NCBI GenBank assembly: GCA_947624255.1
Contig: CANQJO010000016.1
Span: 1 to 45,068 of the forward strand
Direction: 5' to 3'
Origin: an uncultured Ruminococcus sp.
GTDB lineage: Bacteria; Bacillota; Clostridia; Oscillospirales; Ruminococcaceae
DNA length: 45,068 nt
Of this stretch, positions 25,715-36,369 are shown one piece after another. A program made the translations under genes and the position numbers. Every line of letters starts with the position of its first letter. Position 1 is the stretch's first letter. The notes under the pieces are model-generated. The model had not been told where the DNA came from. It did no database searches and saw nothing but the letters and a program-made list of their open reading frames with translations.

Positions 25715-26563
25715 ATGGAGATTCGTACCGATCTTGCGGTTGAGAGCTTTTCGGAGAGCGACCTTCCCGAAAGCGTTCATAGGGACATACGTGGAAGAGC
25801 TTTCCGCATAACTGAAATAACAATTGATGACGATAGCTGCCTTGAAACTCTCGGCAAGGGAAAAGGGAGATACGTCACCCTTGAGGGCAGCAGTCTCAGC
25901 CGCTTTTCCGATGATTATGAGGACATGGCTCAGGAGCTTGCCGATGAATTAAGGCGTCTCGTTCCCGACGGTGAAATACTTGTAGTCGGACTTGGTAACA
26001 ACGATATCACCCCTGATGCTCTTGGACCGCAGGCAGCATCGAAGGTGCTTGCCACCCGACATCTGCGTGATGAGCTTGACAGCGAAGAGGAGGAATTCCT
26101 GACCTCATTGAGAAGAGTCAGCTCATTTGCCGGAGGCGTTCTCGGTCAGACAGGTATCGAAACAGCAGAGATCGTCCGAGCGATCGTGGGAGAGCTGCAT
26201 CCGGCCGGCATTATCGCTGTAGATGCTCTTGCCTGCTCGGATATAAGCCGTCTTGGTACAACTATACAGCTTTCGGATTCCGGTATCTCGCCGGGCAGCG
26301 GTGTCTCCAACGCCCGTAAGGAGCTTTCGGAAAAGCTGTTCGGAATACCGGTCATAGCGGTAGGCGTTCCCACCGTTGTGGATATGCACACCATTGTCCG
26401 CAGTCTCACGGGCGATCAGCCCGGTGAGGAGCTTCCAAATATGATGGTGACTCCCCGTGACATTGACCGACTGACGGAAAGAGCCTCGCAGCTTATAGCA
26501 TTCGGGATAAATCTTGCGCTTCAGCCGAGTCTGACATTCGAGGACGTAAGGGGATTATACTGA
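25715..26563 (+). CDS. gpr: Spore (germination) protease GPR
   Basis: GPR degrades small acid-soluble spore proteins during germination and is made in the forespore as a zymogen. The 282-aa product carries the family blocks RTDLAVE, GRYVTLEG, VVGLGNNDITPDALGP, GVLGQTGIETAEI, IIAVDALA, DSGISPGSGVSN, GIPVIAVGVPTVVD and MMVTPRDID. The two Asp residues of TPDALGP and SDSGISPG match the catalytic pair in Bacillus GPR. The segment before the RTD-LAVE processing site is only MEIRTD, and the region between VPTVVD and MMVTP is much shorter than in Bacillus GPR (about 370 aa). AAAGGAGC precedes the ATG. I see no clear sigma-F/G promoter. Confidence 0.92.
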   Translation: MEIRTDLAVESFSESDLPESVHRDIRGRAFRITEITIDDDSCLETLGKGKGRYVTLEGSSLSRFSDDYEDMAQELADELRRLVPDGEILVVGLGNNDITPDALGPQAASKVLATRHLRDELDSEEEEFLTSLRRVSSFAGGVLGQTGIETAEIVRAIVGELHPAGIIAVDALACSDISRLGTTIQLSDSGISPGSGVSNARKELSEKLFGIPVIAVGVPTVVDMHTIVRSLTGDQPGEELPNMMVTPRDIDRLTERASQLIAFGINLALQPSLTFEDVRGLY

Positions 26564-26572
26564 TCGAAAAAA

Positions 26573-26606
26573 GCAGCCGATGAAATTTCACCGGCTGCAT
26601 TCTTTT
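26573..26606 (+). terminator. Terminator of gpr
   Basis: A GCAGCCG/CGGCTGC stem with a palindromic TGAAATTTCA centre is followed by ATTCTTTT. It lies between gpr and the convergent surface-protein gene. Confidence 0.8.
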
Positions 26607-26616
26607 GTCAGATCAA

Positions 26617-29811
<3,195 letters not shown>

Positions 29812-30116
29812 GTCTTTTCATCCTTCCTTTATATTATTTGCAAGCGGATAGCTATGCCTGCCTGTATCTGTGATGCAGACATTTTATCGCTCTGTTTTCC
29901 TTTCGGAACGATTTTTAGATGATACCCCTATGTACATTATATCATGGAATTAACACATTGTCAATAATATTGATAAAAAATGTACATAAACTTTTTCGGA
30001 AATTTTGTGTCATTTTACTAATTGTAAAAAACCTCCCATGCCTTAAAATGTTGACCATATGTGAATTTTCCACATAAAATTCTGAAAAAAGCGAGTATTT
30101 TTCTATCAGCAAAATA
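29812..30116. other. Divergent intergenic region between the adhesin and ECF genes
   Basis: This AT-rich spacer holds the adhesin promoter, an adhesin leader of about 120 bases with no recognised structure, and a dyad TATGTG-N7-CACATA at 30058-30076 that resembles a Crp/Fnr-type operator. No ORF in it is convincing. Confidence 0.4.
29936..29964 (-). promoter_or_regulatory. Perfect-consensus sigma-A promoter of the surface adhesin
   Basis: On the minus strand TTGACA, a 17-base spacer and TATAAT match the consensus exactly, so the adhesin is probably strongly expressed unless repressed. Confidence 0.85.
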
Positions 30117-30145
30117 TTTACACCTGACCTGAAATATGGTATCAT
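30117..30145 (+). promoter_or_regulatory. Sigma-A promoter of the ECF S-component gene
   Basis: TTTACA, a 17-base spacer and TATCAT lie about 53 bases before the start. The short leader contains a small hairpin CCCC-TCAC-GGGG just before the ribosome site. Confidence 0.6.
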
Positions 30146-30198
30146 AATCTTGTATTATATCCCCTCACGGGGAATAGTAACAAGGAGGAAAATTGAAT

Positions 30199-31089
30199 AT
30201 GAAAAAAAAGCTCAACACCAAAGCAATGGTCCTTATGGGTATGCTGACAGCAATTCTCATACTGTTCTCGTTCACGCCCATCGGATCAATACCGGTAGGA
30301 CCACTGGTCATCACACTCAACGTCATTCCTGTTGCGATCGCTGCAATAGCCCTCGGACCTATAGGCGGAGCCGCCATGGGAGCCGTTTTCGGACTTTTCA
30401 GCTTTCTCCAGTGCTTCGGCATCGGCATCAGAAGCGAAATGGGCGCTGTTCTTGCACAGATAAACCCCTTTCTTGCTTTTGTGCAGAGATTCGTTCCACG
30501 TACCCTTGACGGTTTCCTTGTGGGACTCATCTTCAAGGGAATGTCACGTGCAAAGAGTGACCGTCTTTTCTATTCGATCACAGGTCTTATAACCGCTCTT
30601 TTCACGCTCGGAGTTTTTATGTCCGGTATGCTCGTCTTCAACCACGATAAGGAGGGCAAATACGGCATGACCGCTGATATGTATGATCTTATCATAACTC
30701 CCGAACTGATCGTCTATATTTGCGTTTTTGTGGGGATCCTCAGCTTCCTGCTCGGATATACGGTCATCAAGTCAAAAAAGCTCTCCCGTGCGCAGGTAGC
30801 GTGCGCCACTGCCGGATTCTGTACGGCGATCTTGAATACGATCTTTTTCATGGGTGCGCTCGTCCTGCTATTCAAAAACACGGAGTATTTGCAGAATATC
30901 ATCGCCGGCAGGAATATCCTGATCTATATCATTGCGACAGTCGGGGTAAATGCTCTGTTTGAAATGGTCGTTGCTACTCTCGTTGCAGGAGCTGTCGGAA
31001 ATGCGCTCTGCAAGGCTAAATTCATAGAGGTTCAGGGTGACAGCGTAAGCTCCCCCGAAAAAAAGAGTAAAAAAGAGAAGAAAAAATAA
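30199..31089 (+). CDS. ECF transporter S component (PanT-like, vitamin uptake)
   Basis: This 296-aa membrane protein has about six helices. The N-terminal stretch (LTAILILFSFTPIGSIPVGP, then VIPVAIAAIALGPIGGAAMGAVFGLFSF) resembles substrate-binding S components of energy-coupling-factor transporters, most like pantothenate-type PanT. The substrate is not certain. It would use shared EcfA/EcfA'/EcfT modules, none of which is in this window, so it is a group II system. AAGGAGG lies 10 bases before the ATG at 30199. A TTG six bases upstream is possible but less likely. The C-terminal tail is Lys-rich. A hairpin follows the stop. Confidence 0.8.
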   Translation: MKKKLNTKAMVLMGMLTAILILFSFTPIGSIPVGPLVITLNVIPVAIAAIALGPIGGAAMGAVFGLFSFLQCFGIGIRSEMGAVLAQINPFLAFVQRFVPRTLDGFLVGLIFKGMSRAKSDRLFYSITGLITALFTLGVFMSGMLVFNHDKEGKYGMTADMYDLIITPELIVYICVFVGILSFLLGYTVIKSKKLSRAQVACATAGFCTAILNTIFFMGALVLLFKNTEYLQNIIAGRNILIYIIATVGVNALFEMVVATLVAGAVGNALCKAKFIEVQGDSVSSPEKKSKKEKKK

Positions 31090-31098
31090 AAGTGAGAG

Positions 31099-31134
31099 AA
31101 TACCGCACAAAGTCTGACGGCTCTGTGCGGTATT
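31099..31134 (+). terminator. Hairpin after the ECF S-component gene
   Basis: A perfect 11-base-pair stem (31099-31109 with 31124-31134) is followed by TACTA rather than a T-run. It is probably a weak terminator or 3'-end stabiliser, so some readthrough into the TSCPD gene is possible. Confidence 0.6.
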
Positions 31135-31172
31135 TACTAAAAAAACGATTTTTCACAGAAAGGAGGCTCATT

Positions 31173-31430
31173 ATGAACTATACCTACAAAACAAAGATCG
31201 TCTGCGCATCGGAGATAAACTTCGACATAAACGGAAACGTCATCACCAATATTTCGTTTCTTGGCGGCTGCAACGGCAATCTGAAAGCCCTGTCAAAAGT
31301 CCTCGACGGCTGGACAGTTGAGAATATCGTGGCAAAGCTGAAGGGAAATACCTGCGGCATAAAACCGACCTCGTGCGCCGACCAGCTCTGCAACGCCGTA
31401 CTGGAGGCTTATGAGAAATGCGGCAAATGA
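31173..31430 (+). CDS. TSCPD-domain protein (TIGR03905 family)
   Basis: This 85-aa protein contains the TSCPD-family motif (here KPTSCADQLCNAVLEAY near residues 64-80) and the preceding GGCNGNLKALSKVLDG block. The domain also occurs at the C-terminus of some NrdJ ribonucleotide reductases; the stand-alone proteins have no proven function. Conserved Cys residues suggest metal or redox chemistry. AAAGGAGG precedes the ATG at 31173, so the longer frame from 31092, which overlaps the hairpin, is not used. Confidence 0.85.
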   Translation: MNYTYKTKIVCASEINFDINGNVITNISFLGGCNGNLKALSKVLDGWTVENIVAKLKGNTCGIKPTSCADQLCNAVLEAYEKCGK

Positions 31431-31447
31431 GCTGTACTGCATGGAAA

Positions 31448-31474
31448 AACCGCCGTATATGCGGCGGTTATTTT
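31448..31474. terminator. Bidirectional terminator between the TSCPD and EAL genes
   Basis: A GC-rich eight-base-pair stem (AACCGCCG with CGGCGGTT) has A-rich and T-rich flanks, between two convergent genes. Confidence 0.8.
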
Positions 31475-33123
31475 CAGAAATCCTTTTCTATAAATTCGTC
31501 GATCGGTATGGGTTTCGAGTAGTAATACCCCTGAAAGCTCGTTATTTTATACCGGCGGAGGAAATCCCTCATCCGGGCAGTCTCTACGCCCTCAACGCAT
31601 ACCTCCGTAGAGAAAGCGTTCGCCAGCGATGCTATGAACATTACCGTGTTCTGATCTGAACGGCTTTGTTCGATGTTCTGCACAAACTGTCTGTCTATCT
31701 TGACGATATCAATAGGCAGCTCACGCAGCACTCCCAAAGAGGAGAAACCTGTGCCGAAATCGTCCAGAGCTATTTTTATGCCCTTTTCACGGAATACAAC
31801 AAGAATATCTTTCAGCATATCCATATCAAGCAGACGGCAGCGCTCCGTTATCTCAAGGCAGAGATTCTCAGGCGGAAAACCCGTATCTTCAATTATGCTG
31901 ATAAGGTCGGAGACAAAATCGCTCTGTTTCATCTGCGTATACGAGATATTCACATTCATTAGCAGGTGGGGATATTTTTCAAGAAGACGCTTGCCGTCCG
32001 TCATGGACTGTCTGAGTATCCATCTGCCCAGCTCCGGGAAGAGAACGTCCTGCTCCAGCACCGGAATGAACTCAGCGGGAGAAACGTGTCCGTAAACATC
32101 GTGTTTCCAGCGAACGAGAGCCTCCATGCCCTTGAATTTCTCCGTATCGGCATACATAATGGGCTGATAACACAGATAGAACCCGCGGCAGTTGTCTATC
32201 ACGCTGCTGCGGATCACATTCAGCCGTTCGATGAGCTTTCGGTTATCTATGCTGAGAGTATTCTCAAAGATGCGTGTATCCCCGAGATATCTGTTTTTAG
32301 ATTCATAATAGGCATATTTCAGGCAGGAGAAAATTATCTCACTGTCGATATTGAAATCATCTATCCTTATCACGCCGGCATTCAGCGAGAGACTTATGCG
32401 CTGACCGTTCACAAACAGCTCATATGAGACTTTTTCACGCAGAGAATTGTAGATCTCGATCATACGCTCAACGCTCAGTGACCGGCTGATAACGGCAAAG
32501 CGTGTGCCGTCCAGACGATAAACTCCACCATAGTTGGAGAATGCTCCCGAAATGGCATTTCCAAGTTGTCTGAGAACTGCATTTCCGAATGTGTAGCCGT
32601 GTATATCATTTATATTTGAGAATCCGGTGACACCGATCATCATTGCGTTGCTCTCACGCTTTTTCCATGATGCGGCTTTCAGATCGTCAAAAAATCCATA
32701 GAGACTGCGCAGTCCCGTGATCGTATCAATGTAGCTCATGGAGCTGTGGTTCTTGATAGTTCCGGCGAAATATTCCGGTTTGCCGTCTAAATCTCTTATT
32801 ACCACGCCTCGGCAGGTACAGACCACATACTTTCCGTCGGCAGCAAGCGCACGGTACTGCATATCGTGCTCGGAATCCGTGCCGGAGAAAATACTGTCTA
32901 TGCTCTGACGATATCTTTCACGGTCATCGGGATGGATATGCTCCTCCCAGATAGCACCTGCTCCGTACATATATTCACCGGGGAGATTGAAATAATCAAC
33001 GGCAGTCTGCGACCAGTGAGAGAAATCCTCCCTCATGTCACAGACATAAACATAGTTGCCCTCAGCTATCAGGGAAAAAGCCTCAAACAGGCGGTCAAGC
33101 CTATATTTGCTCTCAGAAGTCAC
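31474..33123 (-). CDS. PAS-GGDEF-EAL protein, probable c-di-GMP phosphodiesterase
   Basis: This 549-aa cytoplasmic protein has an N-terminal PAS domain (about residues 8-130), a degenerate GGDEF domain (about 140-295, with DGTRF in place of GGDEF) and an EAL domain (about 300-547). The EAL catalytic set looks intact: MEALVRW, NVSYTQ, EITERC, DDFGTGFSSLG, KIDRQF and EGVE, so it should hydrolyse c-di-GMP, while the GGDEF domain is likely regulatory. The start is GTG at 33123, preceded by AAAGGAGGAG. The longer open frame from 33249 is rejected because the promoter lies inside it. No membrane helix is seen. The target may be adhesion or polysaccharide control (inference). Confidence 0.9.
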   Translation of the reverse strand: MTSESKYRLDRLFEAFSLIAEGNYVYVCDMREDFSHWSQTAVDYFNLPGEYMYGAGAIWEEHIHPDDRERYRQSIDSIFSGTDSEHDMQYRALAADGKYVVCTCRGVVIRDLDGKPEYFAGTIKNHSSMSYIDTITGLRSLYGFFDDLKAASWKKRESNAMMIGVTGFSNINDIHGYTFGNAVLRQLGNAISGAFSNYGGVYRLDGTRFAVISRSLSVERMIEIYNSLREKVSYELFVNGQRISLSLNAGVIRIDDFNIDSEIIFSCLKYAYYESKNRYLGDTRIFENTLSIDNRKLIERLNVIRSSVIDNCRGFYLCYQPIMYADTEKFKGMEALVRWKHDVYGHVSPAEFIPVLEQDVLFPELGRWILRQSMTDGKRLLEKYPHLLMNVNISYTQMKQSDFVSDLISIIEDTGFPPENLCLEITERCRLLDMDMLKDILVVFREKGIKIALDDFGTGFSSLGVLRELPIDIVKIDRQFVQNIEQSRSDQNTVMFIASLANAFSTEVCVEGVETARMRDFLRRYKITSFQGYYYSKPIPIDEFIEKDF

Positions 33124-33190
33124 AGGATCTCCTCCTTTCGGTAATTGCAGACCGGTCACGGTTTCACGAAACCGACACCCGTTCAACCTC

Positions 33191-33219
33191 ATTATAACAT
33201 AACTTTTCACAAAATGCAA
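33191..33219 (-). promoter_or_regulatory. Sigma-A promoter of the EAL gene
   Basis: On the minus strand TTGCAT, a 17-base spacer and TATAAT give a leader of about 60 bases. It fixes the start of the gene downstream of this point. Confidence 0.65.
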
Positions 33220-33247
33220 TAGTTTCGGGAAAATAATCCTTGAATGC

Positions 33248-33265
33248 AAAAAAAAAAAAAAAAAA
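33248..33265. repeat. Homopolymer of 18 A
   Basis: An uninterrupted run of 18 A lies 28-45 bases upstream of the -35 box of the EAL promoter (as T18 on that strand) and about 100 bases before the glgA promoter. It could act as an UP-like or length-variable element. Confidence 0.9.
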
Positions 33266-33361
33266 GCAAATTCACATTGTGTTCACAGATATTTCGGCAC
33301 CGCAAGAACCTCTCCTGCTGTCAAGATCATGGGGCGTTAGGTGAATTTTTATAATATTCTA

Positions 33362-33390
33362 TTGACTTTATCTGTAATTTAGTATATAAT
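33362..33390 (+). promoter_or_regulatory. Sigma-A promoter of glgA
   Basis: TTGACT, a 17-base spacer and TATAAT lie about 44 bases before the glgA start. Confidence 0.8.
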
Positions 33391-33434
33391 ATATATAAGG
33401 TCAAGAATCTTATTCTCCAAAGGAGCGATGTCTT

Positions 33435-34889
33435 ATGAAAAATATCCTTTTTGCAGCTTCCGAATGTGTTCCCTTTATCAAGACCGGCGGTCTTGCTGAC
33501 GTTGTAGGAGCTCTTCCGCAGTATATAAACAAGAATGACTTCGATGTAAGAGTTATTATGCCCTACTACACCTGTATCCCCGATAATTTCAGAAACAATT
33601 TCAGATATGTAACTCATTTCTACATGGACTACGGCATGAGACCGGACGGCTTCCACGTTGGTATCATGGAGTATGAATACAACGGCGTTAAATTCTACTT
33701 CGTGGACAATGAATACTACTTCAAATGCGACACGCCCTATTCCCCGGACTTAAAATGGGATATCGAACGCTTTACGTTTTTCTGCAAGGCTGTTCTTGCG
33801 ATACTCCCTGTTGTGGGATTCCGGCCGGATATTATCCACTGCCACGACTGGCAGGCTTCGCTGATACCGGTATTCCTCCATACGGCATTCGCTACGAATC
33901 CTTTCTACAGCTCGACAAAATCAATTATGACCATTCACAACCTTAAATTTCAGGGCGTTTGGGATATCAACACATTCAAATACAATACGGCACTGCCGGA
34001 CTATATGTTCACTCCCGATAAGCTTGAATTCAAAAAAGATGCGAATATGCTGAAAGGCGGTCTTGTCTATGCAGACTATATCACCACCGTCAGCGAGACA
34101 TATGCCGAGGAGATAAAGTATCCATTCTACGGCGAACAGCTTGACGGACTTCTTCGTGCAAGATCGGCATCTCTCAGAGGCATTGTAAACGGCATTGATT
34201 ACAATGTATTCAATCCCTCCGATGACAAGCAGATCTTTGAGGAGTACAATGTCAAAAACGCAAAAAAGAAAAAGGCTGCAAACAAGAGAAAGCTGCAAGA
34301 GGAGCTCGGACTCCCCGTTGATGACAGCAAATTCATGATCGCCATAATCTCACGGCTCACCGATCAGAAAGGTCTTGACCTTGTGAGCTATGCAATGGAG
34401 CGTATCTGCGATGAGTTCACCCAGTTCGTTGTCATCGGAACAGGCGACCCACGCTACGAAAATATGTTCAGACACTATCAGTGGAAATATCCCGAAAGAG
34501 TTTCGGCGAATATCCTCTACTCGGATACTCTTGCTCACAAGCTCTATGCGGCAGCCGATGCAATGCTCATGCCGTCGCTTTTCGAGCCGTGCGGACTTAC
34601 ACAGCTCATCTCCCTCAGATACGGCACAGTCCCGATCGTGCGTGAAACAGGCGGTCTGAGAGATACCGTCCTGCCATACAACGAGTTTGACGGCACAGGT
34701 ACGGGATTCTCCTTTGCAAATTACAACGGCGATGAAATGCTTGGTGTTATAAACTATGCAAAGAGCGTTTACTTCGACCACCGCAGTGAATGGGATAAAA
34801 TGGTAAGACGTGCCATGGAGGCTGACTTCTCATGGAACAGCTCCGCACGTCAATACGAGGGAATGTACGACTGGATGATAAACTGGTGA
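33435..34889 (+). CDS. glgA: Glycogen synthase (ADP-glucose)
   Basis: GlgA (GT5) transfers glucose from ADP-glucose to the growing alpha-1,4-glucan. The 484-aa product has the N-terminal KTGGLADVVGALP motif (residues 16-28), HDWQASLIP (near 138) and the C-terminal PSLFEPCGLTQL and RETGGLRDTV blocks that bind the nucleotide sugar. The length is normal and AAAGGAGC precedes the start. No other glg genes are adjacent; instead a HAD phosphatase gene follows after two bases. Glycogen storage is expected in a cellulose degrader that stores excess cellodextrin carbon. Confidence 0.95.
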   Translation: MKNILFAASECVPFIKTGGLADVVGALPQYINKNDFDVRVIMPYYTCIPDNFRNNFRYVTHFYMDYGMRPDGFHVGIMEYEYNGVKFYFVDNEYYFKCDTPYSPDLKWDIERFTFFCKAVLAILPVVGFRPDIIHCHDWQASLIPVFLHTAFATNPFYSSTKSIMTIHNLKFQGVWDINTFKYNTALPDYMFTPDKLEFKKDANMLKGGLVYADYITTVSETYAEEIKYPFYGEQLDGLLRARSASLRGIVNGIDYNVFNPSDDKQIFEEYNVKNAKKKKAANKRKLQEELGLPVDDSKFMIAIISRLTDQKGLDLVSYAMERICDEFTQFVVIGTGDPRYENMFRHYQWKYPERVSANILYSDTLAHKLYAAADAMLMPSLFEPCGLTQLISLRYGTVPIVRETGGLRDTVLPYNEFDGTGTGFSFANYNGDEMLGVINYAKSVYFDHRSEWDKMVRRAMEADFSWNSSARQYEGMYDWMINW

Positions 34890-34891
34890 TC

Positions 34892-35566
34892 ATGAAAAAT
34901 ACCGCTCCCGTGTGCGGAGCAGTCTTCGATATGGACGGAGTGCTTCTTGATACAGAAAAGCTCTATGTGCGCTTTTGGAAACAGGCTGCCGCTGATTTCG
35001 GCTACGATATGACCAACGAGATCGTTTTCGGCATACGCAGCCTTGCAAGGAAGTATTCCGTCCCACGTCTGAGATCTGTCTTCGGAGAGGATTTCCCCTT
35101 TGAAAAGATCCACGCCCGGCGGGTCGAGTTAATGGACGAATACATCAGAAAAAACGGTTTTGAGGCTAAAAAGGGACTTCATGAGCTGCTGGACTGCCTT
35201 GATTCTGTGGGCTGTAAAAAGGCTGTGGCTACTGCTACACGGCGTGAACGGGCACTGAGATATCTTGACAGCGTGGGTATACTGCATCGTTTTGATGCAA
35301 TTATCTGCGGAGATATGGTAACAAACGGCAAGCCTGATCCTGAGATCTACTTAACTGCCGCCGGTGAGCTTGACCTGCCGGCGGAGCAGTGTGCCGCATT
35401 TGAGGACTCTCCCAATGGGATACTTTCTGCGTACAGAGCAGGCTGCCGGACTATAATGATACCTGATCTGACACAGCCTGACGAGCAGGTCATGCCGCTT
35501 CTCACGGCGGTTTATGACGATCTGGCGCAGGCGGCTGCATTTTTTGAGAGGAGGAACGTTGTTTGA
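34892..35566 (+). CDS. HAD-superfamily hydrolase, beta-phosphoglucomutase-like
   Basis: This 224-aa protein has the HAD motifs DMDGVLLDTE (motif I, nucleophile Asp), ATATRRE (motif II), Lys in NGKPDPEIY (motif III) and FEDSPNGILSA (motif IV), plus a helical cap as in beta-phosphoglucomutase and sugar-phosphate phosphatases. The ATG at 34892 lies two bases after the glgA stop and has no strong ribosome site, so translation is probably coupled. The context suggests a sugar-phosphate substrate, but it is not defined. The longer open frame starting inside glgA was not chosen. Confidence 0.82.
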   Translation: MKNTAPVCGAVFDMDGVLLDTEKLYVRFWKQAAADFGYDMTNEIVFGIRSLARKYSVPRLRSVFGEDFPFEKIHARRVELMDEYIRKNGFEAKKGLHELLDCLDSVGCKKAVATATRRERALRYLDSVGILHRFDAIICGDMVTNGKPDPEIYLTAAGELDLPAEQCAAFEDSPNGILSAYRAGCRTIMIPDLTQPDEQVMPLLTAVYDDLAQAAAFFERRNVV

Positions 35567-35802
35567 GCGTTTCTGAAATTTTAGAGATACCGAAATTCTA
35601 CTACTTTGACTGTGGGAATGACTACTCCGGAAGCCGTGGCGATTTCTCTTATAAGATCATCACCGGAGAAAAGCTGAAATGCTTGACGTGGCATGGCAGA
35701 CTCTGCTCCATGAAAGCTGAGATCGAGAACGAAAAAGAGTTCGACCGCACGCAGGAGGGATTCGATGAAATGATAAAGTGGTTATCTCAGCAGGTAGACT
35801 AA
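35563..35802 (+). CDS. Small conserved-looking protein of unknown function
   Basis: This 79-aa soluble acidic protein starts with TTG overlapping the previous stop (TTGA), preceded by AGGAGG at good spacing, so it is the third gene of the glgA operon. It contains aromatic residues near the start (KFYYFDCGNDYSG), a central basic strand and a helical C-terminus ending in WLSQQVD. I do not recognise the family. The coupled TTG start and good ribosome site make it a real gene. Confidence 0.65.
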   Translation: MSVSEILEIPKFYYFDCGNDYSGSRGDFSYKIITGEKLKCLTWHGRLCSMKAEIENEKEFDRTQEGFDEMIKWLSQQVD

Positions 35803-35957
35803 ATGCATTGTGATACCGATGCCTTTTTGAATTGATACGATTTGTAATATTCGCAGGGATTTCTTGTAATACAAAATAAGCTGTAGTGCGAAATTGCTTG
35901 CGCCGGATCGGCACATTGGTTAAAAAATAAAAATAATCTTTTTTACGGATATTTCTC

Positions 35958-35986
35958 TTGACATATTATCCGGTTTGTGATATAAT
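35958..35986 (+). promoter_or_regulatory. Perfect-consensus promoter of tRNA-Pro
   Basis: TTGACA, a 17-base spacer and TATAAT end 23 bases before the tRNA 5' end. The 155 bases between the preceding gene and this promoter hold nothing else I can recognise. Confidence 0.88.
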
Positions 35987-36009
35987 ATGCTTTGGTGTTT
36001 ATGGAATGA

Positions 36010-36086
36010 CGAGGTGTGGCTCAGTTTGGTAGAGTACTACGTTCGGGACGTAGGGGCCGCAGGTTCAAATCCTGTCACCTCGACCA
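36010..36086 (+). tRNA. tRNA-Pro (anticodon CGG)
   Basis: This 77-base cloverleaf has acceptor stem CGAGGTG/CACCTCG, anticodon stem CTACG/CGTAG with loop TTCGGGA (anticodon CGG, G at 37), T-loop GTTCAAATC and an encoded CCA end. It reads proline codon CCG. It stands alone with its own promoter and terminator, just left of the BREX island. Confidence 0.95.
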
Positions 36087-36093
36087 GAGTACG

Positions 36094-36139
36094 ATCCGCT
36101 ATGTATCTTCTAAAAATGATATATAGCGGATTTTTTATT
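36094..36139 (+). terminator. Terminator of tRNA-Pro
   Basis: A 14-base stem (36094-36107 with 36118-36131, one mismatch) is followed by a T-rich run. Confidence 0.85.
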
Positions 36140-36288
36140 TGCTAAAGCAGCTGAAACGTAAGAATCACATGAAATTCTGATATAATATCTAAGGTGAAAA
36201 AGGTGATTAAAAATAAAAAAAGGTTATTTTGTGTTTGATAATAATTCTTCAATTATTATTAAATATTTACTTGCTGTTTAACGAAACT
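36140..36288. other. AT-rich gap between tRNA-Pro and the BREX island
   Basis: About 150 bases of AT-rich sequence with no ORF, ribosome site or clear promoter. I see nothing functional in it. Confidence 0.5.
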
Positions 36289-36361
36289 CCCAATAAAAAA
36301 CGATAGGTTGGGGCTATCGTTTTTTATTGCCCATTTGCACCCCTATCGTTTTTGAATTGGG
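36289..36361. repeat. Nested inverted repeats at the left end of the BREX island
   Basis: A 12-base-pair hairpin AAAAAACGATAG/CTATCGTTTTTT (36295-36306 with 36314-36325) works as a bidirectional terminator. The 19-base arm at 36289-36307 also pairs, imperfectly, with 36342-36361 (CCTATCG...TTGGG). The structure closes the minus-strand operon and may mark an element boundary. Confidence 0.7.
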
Positions 36362-36369
36362 ATACCCAT

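Noticed and set aside
33124..33249. N-terminal extension of the EAL protein
   Set aside because: It covers the promoter; GTG at 33123 has a strong ribosome site.
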